64,000 nt of DNA from Ardenticatenaceae bacterium. GTDB taxonomy: Bacteria > Chloroflexota > Anaerolineae > Promineifilales > Promineifilaceae. This document shows positions 50,890 through 59,260 of this stretch, piece by piece. Location: contig JACKBQ010000001.1 in NCBI GenBank assembly GCA_020634455.1, positions 2,294,001 to 2,358,000 on the forward strand, in the 5' to 3' direction. Below the pieces are notes generated by a model, which did not search any database, was not told the origin of the DNA, and worked only from the letters and a program-made list of their open reading frames with translations. Position numbers and translations under genes: made by a program. The stretch's first letter is position 1; each line of letters starts with the position of its first letter.

Positions 50890-51643
50890 AATAACTGACG
50901 ACCGGCTCAAAAGCTGCTTCGACCAGACCGCGAAACAGCCCCAGCATGTGCGGCGCGTTGTGGATGAGGTTTTCAGGGTGCCACTGCACACCTACGGCGT
51001 AGGGATGGTCAATCACTTCCACACCTTCAATGAGGCCATCGGGCGCAACGGCCGTTGCCCGCAAATCTTCTGCCAATCGCCTAATCCCTTGATGATGGAG
51101 GCTGTTAACGGCCGTTTCCGTACGTCCCAACTGTTGTGCCAACAAAGAATCTGGCTCGATAGTGACGGTGTGGGCCAGATGACTGCGCGGATGGCTGTTC
51201 AAGTGCTCATGGTGCATAGCACCAGGCATCAACAGCTCTACGTCTTCCCAAAGGGAACCACCCAAAGCTACGTTCAGCACCTGCACCCCCCGGCAAATGG
51301 CCAAGAGCGGTTTTTGTTGAGCAACGGCCGTACGCGCTACCACAAACTCCACCCGATCCCGATCCGTATCTACCCCGTAAACCTTAGCATTCCCTTGGCC
51401 CTGGTACACCGAAGGCTCAATATCGCCGCCGCCGGGCAACAAAATACCGTCCATCTGCTGGATTATTTCTTGCAAGTCGCTCTCGCTCAAGCCTAAAGGA
51501 ATCATCACCGGAACACCACCCGCAGCGACGATAGCTTTCAGGTACGCTGGCATCAAACCATAAATATCAATCGGGGGATTCTGGTCAGAAGTTTTGTGGT
51601 AGGTGGTACATCCAATTAACGGTTTACGCATCATTTTAATCAT
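50885..51643 (-). CDS. Class-I amidotransferase-like hydrolase (PuuD / peptidase C26 type)
   Basis: 252 residues. PLIGCTTYH opens the fold; GILLPGGGDIEPSVYQ, LLAICRGVQVLNVALGG (nucleophile Cys) and YAVGVQWHPENL (catalytic His) are typical of gamma-glutamyl-gamma-aminobutyrate hydrolases. Such enzymes release glutamate from gamma-glutamyl amines. GGAG lies upstream of the ATG. Its stop falls in a short repeat shared with the murI upstream region. Confidence 0.9.
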   Translation of the reverse strand: MIKMMRKPLIGCTTYHKTSDQNPPIDIYGLMPAYLKAIVAAGGVPVMIPLGLSESDLQEIIQQMDGILLPGGGDIEPSVYQGQGNAKVYGVDTDRDRVEFVVARTAVAQQKPLLAICRGVQVLNVALGGSLWEDVELLMPGAMHHEHLNSHPRSHLAHTVTIEPDSLLAQQLGRTETAVNSLHHQGIRRLAEDLRATAVAPDGLIEGVEVIDHPYAVGVQWHPENLIHNAPHMLGLFRGLVEAAFEPVVSYS

Positions 51644-51717
51644 GCTTTACTCCAAACAAAATATTTTTAGCAGATTACAGTTTACGGCTGTCAATTCAAA
51701 TGAAGCCAACAGGGAAC

Positions 51718-51748
51718 AAAAAAGGGTGAAAGCACGAAGCTTTCACCC
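51718..51748 (-). terminator. Intrinsic terminator downstream of rplS
   Basis: Minus-strand stem GGGTGAAAGC / GCTTTCACCC with loop TTCGT, then TTTTTT. A second strong stem (GGTGCC...GGCACC enclosing CCAGATG/CATCTGG) lies between it and the rplS stop at about 51755-51790. Confidence 0.85.
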
Positions 51749-51830
51749 AGTTCTCGGTGCCAGATGAATCATCTGGATTGGCGGCACCAGTTAAAACGAG
51801 CAACGGCCGTTACTCGCTAAAATTTGCACT

Positions 51831-52187
51831 TTAGAAAACCCGCTTTTCCCGCAAACGCGCCGACTTACCCGTGCGTTCACGCAAGAAATACAGGTTAGAT
51901 TGGCGCACCACAGCATGACGATGCACCTCAATTTTTTCGATACGTGGGGAATTCAGCAGAAAGGTACGCTCAACACCAACCCCGTTAGAGGCAACACGGC
52001 GTACCGTAAAGTTACGGTTATTGCCTTCACGGCGTAAACGAATGACAGTACCACGCACAATTTGCGACCGCTCGTTACGGTCACCCACATTAATGCGCAC
52101 ATGCACGGTCACATCATCACCAACGCTCAATTCTGGCAAATCTTCTTTTGGTTCATCAAAGGCTTTCAGTAGTAAATCAGACATCAT
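51831..52187 (-). CDS. rplS: 50S ribosomal protein L19
   Basis: 118 residues of bL19: LSVGDDVTVHVRINVGDRNE, RSQIVRGTVIRLRREG, NFTVRRVASNGVGVERTFLL, SPRIEKIEVHRHAVVRQSNL and YFLRERTGKSARLREK. Structural protein at the 30S-50S interface. It lies alone, without trmD or rpsP next to it. A TAGCCCGC-CAA-GCGGGCTA hairpin at about 52271-52290 lies in its upstream region and may end the transcript from the small gene before it. Confidence 0.98.
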   Translation of the reverse strand: MMSDLLLKAFDEPKEDLPELSVGDDVTVHVRINVGDRNERSQIVRGTVIRLRREGNNRNFTVRRVASNGVGVERTFLLNSPRIEKIEVHRHAVVRQSNLYFLRERTGKSARLREKRVF

Positions 52188-52385
52188 CCCATCTCCAGCG
52201 GAGTTATCCGCGAATTTTTCTAAGTGTAAGTTGCAGCACTCCTGTTATTTGCAAATCTTAAAGCATAAAGATAGCCCGCTTGGCGGGCTAGAAGGCGAAA
52301 TATAACACGACAAGCGCGGGTAAGCAAGATTTTCTTTGCCTTTTTGGGGCAAAACAGCACTTACAGCAAAACCAAGGCCACTCAT

Positions 52386-52419
52386 AAAAAAAAGCCCCAA
52401 CAAAAAGTTGGAGCTTTTT
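52386..52419 (-). terminator. Intrinsic terminator of the 64-codon gene
   Basis: Minus-strand stem GCTCCAAC / GTTGGGGC with loop TTTTT, followed by eight T. Confidence 0.85.
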
Positions 52420-52441
52420 ACTTTTCAGGTACGGCCGTATC

Positions 52442-52636
52442 TTAAGCTTTCTTCAGAACGGGCAGCCCATTGCGGCTTTCAGACACTTTATAACCATCCG
52501 GTACTGCATCCAGAGCGCCGTCTTTAATTTCTTTGGCGAAGAAGTAGATGGTTTGGGTACGGCCGTTTTTCAACGTCGTGTCTTTGCGATGAAGATAGTA
52601 GGTGCGGTCTTTTGAGTTTGTAAAACTAAATGCCAT
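52442..52636 (-). CDS. Small conserved-looking protein of unknown function
   Basis: 64 residues: FSFTNSKDRTYYLHRKDTTL, TIYFFAKEIKDGALDAVPDG and RNGLPVLKKA. The regular Tyr/Phe pattern and AAGGAAG before the ATG support a real gene, and it has its own terminator. The sequence resembles a small family of about 60-residue proteins in several bacterial phyla whose role is not known to me. Confidence 0.8.
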   Translation of the reverse strand: MAFSFTNSKDRTYYLHRKDTTLKNGRTQTIYFFAKEIKDGALDAVPDGYKVSESRNGLPVLKKA

Positions 52637-52935
52637 TTTTTCCTTCCTTATACAATCGAATATTTCCGAACTGATCGCTAAACAATGAGTATCAGCACAG
52701 AGTTAATTTCATGCCTCTGTAAATTTGCCACGAGAGGCAACGGCTGCCCATGTTAGAACAAATTTGCGCACTTGGCAAGCATTTGAACCTTAAAAACGGC
52801 TCATTTTCTCCTGTAATCATCAAAAATTAAGGCTATCTCCCTGCTTTGACGCCCCTTTTGTTGACTGTTATACTTCACGGCTGCCGATTTAAAAGAAAGA
52901 ATCATAAAAACACAACAGTTTACTCAGGGATATTT

Positions 52936-54666
52936 ATGCGTTTATCACAAGCATTTGGCAAAACTTTACGAGAAGCCCCGGCCGACGCCGAAATGGCCAG
53001 CCACCAGCTGCTGATCCGGGCTAACTTTGTACGGCCGTTAGGGGCCGGAATCTATACCTACATGCCTTTTGGCTACCGCGTCCTGCGCAAAATCTGGAAC
53101 ATCCTCGCCGAGGAAATGGACGCCATCGGCGGGCAAGAAATGTGGATGCCCAACATCCACCCCGCTGCCACCTGGCAGGCCACCGGCCGCTGGGACACGG
53201 TCGATGTGCTCATGAAGGTCAAAGCAGGCGGCGGGCGCGAATACGCCCTTAGCGCCACCCACGAAGAAGTGGTGGTCGATCTGGCCCTGCGCGAGATTGA
53301 AAGCTACCGCGACCTGCCCAAGCTGGTTTACCACATCAGCAAAAAGTTCCGCGACGAGCCTCGCGCTCGTGGCGGCCTGATGCGTATGCGCGAATTCATC
53401 ATGAAAGACGCCTACAGCCTGGACACCGACGAAACCGCTCTGGATGAGTTCTACCCCAAAATGCTCCAGGCGTATTACAACGTCTTCGAGCGTGCCGGGA
53501 CGCCTGCTGTGGCTATTAACGCCGACACAGGCGCAATGGGCGGCAAAACTTCCCACGAATTTGTGGTGCCACACACGGATGGCGAAGACACCTACATCAC
53601 CTCGGAAGATGGCAGCTATGCCGCCAACGTGGAAGCGGCCGAATTCATCCGCGAAGGCGAAAAGCCCGCCGAACTGGCCGAGCTGGTCAAAGTGGAAACG
53701 CCCAACTGCAAAACCATCGCCCAGGTGGCCGAGTTCATCGGCGTGCCCACCAGCCAGACGCTGAAAGCGGTCTTTTACTGGTGGTCGCCAGCGGTGGGTC
53801 GGGAGAAGGACGGCCGTTTCATTTTCGGCCTGGTGCGCGGCGATTTAGACGTCAACGAGGTCAAAATGGTCAACGCCCTGGGCGGCGGCGTGCTGCGCCC
53901 GGCCACGGACGAGGAAATTGTGGCCGCAGGCGCAACGCCCGGCTACGCCTCCCCCATCGGCCTGGCAATCGCCCCCGATTTGCAGTCGCCCGGCGTGTAC
54001 GTGCTGGCCGATTTGTCTATCGAGGCGGGCGGCAACTTTGTGGTGGGCGCGAATGACGACGGCTACCACTTCACCGGGGCCAACTATCCCCGCGACCACG
54101 CCATCAGCAAAATGGCGGACATCGCCCAGGCGGATACGGGCCACAAAGCGCCCAACGGCAGTCGGCTGGTGGCGCGCCGCTGCATCGAGGCGGGGCACTG
54201 CTTTAAGCTGGGCACGCGCTACAGCAAAGCAACCAACGCCACCTACCTGGACGAAAACGGCAAGCCGCAGCTCATCTTCATGGGCTCCTACGGCATCGGC
54301 CTGGACCGGCTGATGGCCACCGTGGTGGAACTGCACCACGACGAGTACGGCATCATCTGGCCAGACAGCGTAGCGCCCTACCAAATTCACCTGATGCACC
54401 TGGGCAAGGGCGACGACGTGCGCGAAGCGGCTGACCAACTGTACACCAACCTTACCCGCGCCGGGTTTGAAGTGCTGTACGATGACCGCGAACTAAGCGC
54501 AGGCGTCAAGTTCAACGACGCCGACCTGATCGGCATTCCCTGGCGCGTGGCCGTCGGCGGACGTGGCTTGAAGGAAGGCAAAGTCGAGGTGAAGCGCCGC
54601 AGCGAGAAGGAGCGGATGGACGTGCCGCTGAGCGAGCTGATGCCGTTTTTGGGCGAGAAGATTTAG
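52936..54666 (+). CDS. proS: Prolyl-tRNA synthetase
   Basis: 576 residues of bacterial-type class II ProRS. Start ATG 52936 gives the standard MRLSQAFGKTLREAPADAE; the frame further upstream is not family-like. Motif 1 includes GAGIYTYMPFGYRVLRKIWN, motif 2 KFRDEPRARGGLMRMREFIM, motif 3 MGSYGIGLDRLMATVVE. The editing (INS/YbaK-like) domain spans about 225-385, with TIAQVAEFIGVPTSQTLKAV and RGDLDVNEVKMVNALG. The anticodon-binding domain is C-terminal. The 299 bp upstream hold no gene and no clear promoter. Confidence 0.97.
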   Translation: MRLSQAFGKTLREAPADAEMASHQLLIRANFVRPLGAGIYTYMPFGYRVLRKIWNILAEEMDAIGGQEMWMPNIHPAATWQATGRWDTVDVLMKVKAGGGREYALSATHEEVVVDLALREIESYRDLPKLVYHISKKFRDEPRARGGLMRMREFIMKDAYSLDTDETALDEFYPKMLQAYYNVFERAGTPAVAINADTGAMGGKTSHEFVVPHTDGEDTYITSEDGSYAANVEAAEFIREGEKPAELAELVKVETPNCKTIAQVAEFIGVPTSQTLKAVFYWWSPAVGREKDGRFIFGLVRGDLDVNEVKMVNALGGGVLRPATDEEIVAAGATPGYASPIGLAIAPDLQSPGVYVLADLSIEAGGNFVVGANDDGYHFTGANYPRDHAISKMADIAQADTGHKAPNGSRLVARRCIEAGHCFKLGTRYSKATNATYLDENGKPQLIFMGSYGIGLDRLMATVVELHHDEYGIIWPDSVAPYQIHLMHLGKGDDVREAADQLYTNLTRAGFEVLYDDRELSAGVKFNDADLIGIPWRVAVGGRGLKEGKVEVKRRSEKERMDVPLSELMPFLGEKI

Positions 54667-54671
54667 CGATT

Positions 54672-54695
54672 GGCAACTGGAGATTAGAGATTGGA
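54672..54695. repeat. Half copy of the CTGGAGATTAGAGATTGG repeat
   Basis: GCAACTGGAGATTAGAGATTGG immediately after the proS stop; one arm of the family at 4095-4148. Confidence 0.65.
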
Positions 54696-54728
54696 ACGGC
54701 CGTTTTCCTGAGGGAAACGGCCGTTTTT
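54695..54728 (+). terminator. proS terminator built from two ACGGCCGT palindromes
   Basis: AACGGCCGTTTTCC and GGGAAACGGCCGTT form the stem around TGA, followed by TTTG. Each arm contains the genome-wide palindrome. Confidence 0.75.
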
Positions 54729-54741
54729 GTTTCCTGTATGG

Positions 54742-54747
54742 TATAAT
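54742..54747 (+). promoter_or_regulatory. -10 box for probable leaderless transcript
   Basis: TATAAT, then TCCCCC, then ATG 54754, with no ribosome-binding site. Confidence 0.6.
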
Positions 54748-54753
54748 TCCCCC

Positions 54754-54942
54754 ATGCAAAAAGTGTACCGTAAAGTCCCGGTTGATGAGCAGGCACGTGA
54801 GGCAGATTATTGGCGGACCCAGCCTTATCAGGCTCGTCTCGCCGCGCTTGAGCAAATCCGGCAGGAATATCACCAGTGGAAATATGATTGTAGACCCCGA
54901 CTTCAGAGAGTTTATTCAATCGTTAAACAACAATCAGGTTAA
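54754..54942 (+). CDS. Small protein paired with a nucleotidyltransferase
   Basis: 62 residues, highly charged and helical: VPVDEQAREADYWRTQPYQA, RLAALEQIRQEYHQWKYD and RLQRVYSIVKQ. It overlaps the nucleotidyltransferase gene by 59 nt in another frame. Small proteins of this pattern often precede MNT-like nucleotidyltransferases, which suggests a two-protein toxin-antitoxin-like module (inference). Probably leaderless. Confidence 0.75.
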   Translation: MQKVYRKVPVDEQAREADYWRTQPYQARLAALEQIRQEYHQWKYDCRPRLQRVYSIVKQQSG

Positions 54943-55327
54943 GTATCTGATTATTGGTGGGTATGCGGTCGCCTTTCATGGTCACCCCCGTTACACCAAA
55001 GACCTCGATGTGTGGATCGAGTTAAGCGAAGAAAATGCCTCCCGCCTGGTTGCCGCGCTTGATGCGTTTGGCTTTGGTTCTTTGGGTTTGCAGCCCTCCG
55101 ATTTTCTCGAACCTAACCAGGTAATTCAGTTGGGCTATCCCCCCAGTCGCATTGATATTTTGATGACCCCGAAAGGCATAGAATTTGGCACTTGCTACGA
55201 AAATCGCGTTGTGATTGAAAGTGATGGCGTCAATTTTGCCTTTATCGATCTGGATAACTTGCTAAAAAACAAGCGGGCTACGGGGCGTCATCAAGATATG
55301 GCTGACGTGGAAAATCTGGAAAAATAG
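54884..55327 (+). CDS. MNT-like nucleotidyltransferase
   Basis: 147 residues from ATG 54884 (MIVDPDFREFIQSL). The pol-beta-type site is visible as YLIIGGYAVAFHGHPRYTKD followed by LDVWIE (GG...DxD), with RIDILMTPKG further on. Such minimal nucleotidyltransferases act with HEPN or other small partners, often modifying a tRNA or a toxin. The 59-nt overlap with the gene before implies coupled translation. No HEPN protein is seen. Confidence 0.85.
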   Translation: MIVDPDFREFIQSLNNNQVKYLIIGGYAVAFHGHPRYTKDLDVWIELSEENASRLVAALDAFGFGSLGLQPSDFLEPNQVIQLGYPPSRIDILMTPKGIEFGTCYENRVVIESDGVNFAFIDLDNLLKNKRATGRHQDMADVENLEK

Positions 55328-55353
55328 CTGGGGGCTTTTGGAGCAAACAGAAA

Positions 55354-55758
55354 ATGTCCCAACAGGTACTGTCCATTTGTGGCTCGATGGATTTTATTGA
55401 CGAGATGGAAACAATCGCCGCCGAGCTAACGGCGGCGGGCTGGACGGTTTTCACGCCGCAGCGGGCCGAGGCGGGCTTTCGCTGGGAAGATTTGAGTGCG
55501 GCGGAACGCATCCAGCAGAAAAAAGCGTATATTGATGCGCATCTGGAGAACATTCGGCGGTCAACTGCCGTTCTCATCGCCAACTACCGCAAAAACGACA
55601 TCAACGGCTACATCGGGGCCAATACGCTCATGGAAGCGGCGATGGCCTACACGCTGGGGGTGCCGGTCTATTTTCTGTTTCCCATTGGGGCGCAGGGGTG
55701 TCAGTTGGAGGCGAAGAGTATTGCGGAGGGGGTGTGGAACGGCCGTGTTGGTTTGTGA
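55354..55758 (+). CDS. Nucleoside 2-deoxyribosyltransferase-like protein
   Basis: 134 residues: LSICGSMDFIDEMETIAAEL, TVFTPQRAEAGFRWEDLS, VLIANYRKNDINGYIGANTL and MEAAMAYTLGVPVYFLFP. The GxNTxxE arrangement matches the catalytic Glu region of the deoxyribosyltransferase/DUF4406 fold. Substrate is unknown. It begins 26 nt after the nucleotidyltransferase gene and may be cotranscribed. Confidence 0.75.
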   Translation: MSQQVLSICGSMDFIDEMETIAAELTAAGWTVFTPQRAEAGFRWEDLSAAERIQQKKAYIDAHLENIRRSTAVLIANYRKNDINGYIGANTLMEAAMAYTLGVPVYFLFPIGAQGCQLEAKSIAEGVWNGRVGL

Positions 55759-55802
55759 AAAGACAGCCAAAGGTTTACTTTGGCTTGGTCAAAATTAGGG
55801 AC

Positions 55803-56015
55803 TCATTCATCCTTTTCATCTAGGCTATTACGAAGTTCCATGATTGCTTCCGATGCTGACTGTACTTTGTATGCACCGGCGCGAAAAGCAGACAATGACT
55901 GTTGTGCTTCTTCTGCAATTTCTTTACGTTGTTCGGCTAAGCTACAGACAAATTCAGCATAGTCTTCAGCCATCCAAGTCCCTGCCAAAAATTCCAAATC
56001 TCTATATTCTTTCAT
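55803..56015 (-). CDS. Possible small protein downstream of the ABC-3C ATPase
   Basis: 70 residues, mostly helical and acidic (AEDYAEFVCSLAEQRKEIAE, SASEAIMELRNSLDEKDE). No good ribosome-binding site and no known domain. It lies 39 nt after the ATPase gene end on the same strand, so it might be a fourth gene of that operon or chance. Confidence 0.4.
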   Translation of the reverse strand: MKEYRDLEFLAGTWMAEDYAEFVCSLAEQRKEIAEEAQQSLSAFRAGAYKVQSASEAIMELRNSLDEKDE

Positions 56016-57039
56016 TAAAATTCAAAGCCACTGTGACTGATGAACGTGTAAATTTTAAAATTCACGTTTAAATATCATTTTCTCTGGGACGGATTCATAT
56101 GTTGCTATAATACACTCGTTTAGGTCAAATTCGTAATGTCCATAAATATCTCTTTCAGCTAATGGGATTAAAATTTCATCCTCATTTCCAGTGAAAATAT
56201 ACTGAAAATTATGCAAATTCAATGAGCGCTGATGAATGTAATTTAGGACATTAACGGTGGTTTTTCGTGCGATGCTATGGAAAACACCATCGTGGATTAG
56301 GAAATGCGGCAAATTTCTATTTGAGAACAGGATGTTAAAAAATACTGTAAGCGAATAAGCTAGCATTTTGAACCGATACTTTCCTAAAGATTCGCTCTTC
56401 GGAACATCTACGATTACGTTAACTGGAGAAGTCGAACCTGAACTTTCTTCTATATCAAGATACCCTCCCTCTGTTGATTTATCCACGAAGATAGCACTTT
56501 CCAAAATTTCCTTATACAAGAGTCTCAATGTATTGATATCATTTTGGCTATTGCGGATATTGTCAATAATATCTCTTGTCAAAGTAGCAAGGCGCGTCTT
56601 TAAGTCTAAAATTGAAGATTCAATTTCTTGTACCTGATTTAATTTGGAATTATTCCGTTCAAGTTGAACTTTCTCTTCAATCAACTGTTCGTAAGTATTT
56701 CGGATACTATCAAATGCCCCCTCTTCTTGTAAAAGGCCATAGAGTTTTTGTCTCGTAGTCTCTAAACTTGAAATTTGCACTTGCAAATCTCCCATTAAAT
56801 TATTGAGTTCCCTTTCCTTTTCTACTAAAAATCGCTGACGGTTGTTAGCGATTTGTTGACGGAAATTAATGACATCTGCCAAAGTGCTTTGAACAAACGA
56901 GCCCAATTCTCTATCTAACTCATTGTATAAATTCTCAATTTCTCTTAAATTGACCTCAATTTGAACGCTGTAACTGTCTTGGTAACGCGTCAAAGTCTTT
57001 TTATAGGCATAGTAAGAACTAAGTGCTCTGTTAGGCTAA

Positions 57040-57717
57040 TTATTGAACTTTTACAATTGGATAAAGTCGCTTTAACTTGATTCGTGCATCCTCGGTTGTG
57101 AAGCGCCAATCAATGCCCACTTGCTTTTGATTGCGTTCTTCTTGCCACGCTTTGGCTCTGGCGGTCACCGTCTCCATGTCGGGCAAACGCGATTTCAAGC
57201 TTTGCCGTCGTAGAGCTGACAGTTCACACTCGGCCATGTTCAGCCAACTGGCATGAACCGGTGTGTAATGCCACTCGATTTTGTTGGCAATTCGGCGAGC
57301 CTCAAGCGGCGTAAATCGCTCATACAAACAGGCAGCATGATGAATGTTCAGGTTATCGGTCACCAAGACAATTTTTTTGGCTGTCGGATACACTTCATCT
57401 ACGAGTTCCTTGAGCACCTGGGCAAAATCCAGTTTGGTGCGCTGCGCACTGACCCAAACCCGACGAAAACCGGCTAAGGGTTCAACCGCTAAAAAAAGCG
57501 AGCACTTGCCATGCCGCTCATATTCATGGTCTTCCCGTTTGGGTTGGCCGGGTTCCAGTGGCAGAGAACCGCGTGGCGTGGCGCGTAGTGCCTTCTGAAT
57601 TTCATCCAGACAAACCTGCGGATAATCGGCATCGTAGGGTCGTTGGTAGACGTCCAGAATATCTTCCATCTGGGCCACAAAGCGGGACCCAGGCTGCGGC
57701 ATATTCCACGATTTCAC
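57040..57717 (-). CDS. IS630-type transposase, DDE catalytic part (orfB)
   Basis: 225 codons. The DDE triad is visible: VCLDEIQKAL (Asp), IVLVTDNLNIHHA (Asp) and SWLNMAECELSALRR (Glu). TPVHASWLN is typical of IS630 elements that carry a DUF4219/rve-like domain. The start shown is only formal: the family-like sequence extends upstream (NELKPWQVKSWNMPQP) into the other frame, so the product is made by frameshifting at 57737-57744. Confidence 0.9.
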   Translation of the reverse strand: MKSWNMPQPGSRFVAQMEDILDVYQRPYDADYPQVCLDEIQKALRATPRGSLPLEPGQPKREDHEYERHGKCSLFLAVEPLAGFRRVWVSAQRTKLDFAQVLKELVDEVYPTAKKIVLVTDNLNIHHAACLYERFTPLEARRIANKIEWHYTPVHASWLNMAECELSALRRQSLKSRLPDMETVTARAKAWQEERNQKQVGIDWRFTTEDARIKLKRLYPIVKVQ

Positions 57718-58169
57718 CTGCCAAGGCTTAAGTTCATTTTTTTTAGCGCATCTCCGACAGCGACATGGCTAATGGTGTCGATGATTTCTAATGACACCAA
57801 CCTGTCAGCCAGTAAGCGTAGCGTCCAGCGGTCATAGCCTTCAGGTGGGTCGCTGCAAACTAGCGCCACCAGATGAGCTTCTGCTGCCCCGTCAATCTTG
57901 GGTTTAGCCCCTGGTCGTTGCTTTTCGTACAGGGCACGGTTTAATCCTTGGCTGAAGTAATGCTCTTTCAGGTTGTAGATGGTGCCTTGGCTGACCATGG
58001 CAGCCTCAACGACTTGCTTAATCGTTCGGGCCTCCCCTTGACTGCGGTCCAGAAGGAGCAGCGCTCTGGCTCGGGCGATGACTCGGGCTGAATGGACGCC
58101 AGACTTTATCAATTGTTCAAGTTCAGTTCGTTCGTCTTGTTTTAAGTAAATGTGTTGATGTGTACTCAT
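57714..58169 (-). CDS. IS630-type transposase, helix-turn-helix part (orfA)
   Basis: 151 codons with LKQDERTELEQLIKSGVHSA, VIARARALLLLDRSQGEAR and TIKQVVEAAMVSQGTIYNLK, the usual N-terminal HTH region. Near the end, GCGCT is followed by eight A. A -1 shift there leads from ALKK into NELKPWQVKSW of orfB, which restores a full-length transposase of about 370 residues. Confidence 0.9.
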   Translation of the reverse strand: MSTHQHIYLKQDERTELEQLIKSGVHSARVIARARALLLLDRSQGEARTIKQVVEAAMVSQGTIYNLKEHYFSQGLNRALYEKQRPGAKPKIDGAAEAHLVALVCSDPPEGYDRWTLRLLADRLVSLEIIDTISHVAVGDALKKMNLSLGR

Positions 58170-58990
58170 GTCCTAATTGTGGACATTTTTAGAATAATTA
58201 CAAACTTTAGCTTAACGATGCACTAAGTTTTTCCGAAATCTGTAGTGAAACATTTTCCAATTCTGTTTGTACATCTTGATAAGTCTCAAGAAATTTAAAC
58301 TCTCGCAAACTTGTTTCTAGACGAGAAATTCGTTGATTTACTTGAGCAATTTGTGTACGAAGCTCGCTTATAGGCTTTTGAGTTTCATCTTCGATCTGAT
58401 TTATTAGTTCCCTACGTGACGTTTGTTTATTACGAATATCTACTTGAACCAAATCATATTCATCAATGTTGGCATTTGGAAGCCCAAGTAGGTAAAAGTT
58501 GTATGCGAACAGTCTTGTTTTTCTGGCATTGTAGTTTAAAAAATTTAATGGATCATCTTGCTTATGCCGACCAATGTCATCCTTAATGAAAAAACGCATA
58601 AGCTCCCTATACCATTTATTATCATAGTAAGCTCCTTGAAAATATGCGTTCAAAAACAGCTTATCTCCGATTATCCGCTTCAAATCCTCAACTGGATATT
58701 CCCTCAGGTTTTCTTGCAAGCCAAAATAAGCAATTTTTTCGTCTTCAAAAGGGCGAGTAATTGTATATCTTTCATTTCCATCTGTGAATTCTAAGGAAAC
58801 CGTATGCCCCTTTAAAAAAGGAGCTCTACTGAGATTTAGCGACCCACGCGGGGAAGACAGAAAAGCATAATCTATAAGTCGCACAAGTGTGGATTTGCCA
58901 ATTCCATTTACACTTCTTTCCGCATCAGCATATTTGCCAAGAATTACGTTAATTCCTAGCCGAAATTCCACTCTGTCAAAAAGTCCGGTT

Positions 58991-59257
58991 TCAGAGTAGA
59001 TTGAGTTGAGTATAACCATAACCTTTACGTAACCTTATACGATAATCTTGGTATTCAAGAAGACCTATCACATACAACATCGTTAAAGCATCCATAAAAT
59101 GGTCTGGAGATCTTCGGGCGTCTTGCTCAAGGAATAAGCGTAATATATTCTCAATTATGACATAGGAATCTTTGTGTGGTTTTAACAACTTAATTATGTC
59201 ACTTCCTAAAACAAGGAGGTTTAAAGAAAGTTCGCTCTCAGGATGTGGCCTAATCAT
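58991..59257 (-). CDS. ABC-3C system middle component
   Basis: 88 residues: NLLVLGSDIIKLLKPHKDSY, IIENILRLFLEQDARRSPDH, FMDALTMLYVIGLLEYQDYR and IRLRKGY. This fits the small winged-helix-like middle component of ABC three-component systems. It starts 3 nt after the upstream gene stop and overlaps the ATPase start by 29 nt, the tight packing expected of a coupled operon. Confidence 0.8.
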   Translation of the reverse strand: MIRPHPESELSLNLLVLGSDIIKLLKPHKDSYVIIENILRLFLEQDARRSPDHFMDALTMLYVIGLLEYQDYRIRLRKGYGYTQLNLL

Positions 59258-59260
59258 AAA

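Larger units (their letters stand above)
57023..58223 (-). mobile_element. IS630-type insertion sequence
   Basis: About 1201 bp. Terminal inverted repeats are GTGCATCGTTAAGCTAA at one end and GTGCTCTGTTAGGCTAA at the other. The flanking TTA (TAA on plus) is duplicated at 57020-57022 and 58224-58226, in keeping with the TA preference of this group, although a 2-bp TA duplication with one extra terminal base is also possible. It carries two overlapping transposase frames on the minus strand. Confidence 0.88.
56055..59019 (-). pseudogene. ABC-3C system ATPase (DUF2326-type), split by an IS630-type element
   Basis: The N-terminal part (58227-59019) has RVEFRLGINVILGKYADAER and SVNGIGKSTLVRLIDYAFLS (Walker A), then a coiled-coil start. 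The C-terminal part (56055-57019) continues the coiled coil and has VNVIVDVPKSESLGKYRFKM and LPHFLIHDGVFHSIA (Walker B region). Removing 57023-58223 and one 3-bp target copy joins GAAAAACTTAGT to TCTTACTAT in frame (EKLSSYYAYKKTLTRYQD), giving about 585 residues, a normal length. So the gene was intact before insertion. The N-terminal fragment overlaps the middle-component gene by 29 nt. Confidence 0.85.
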
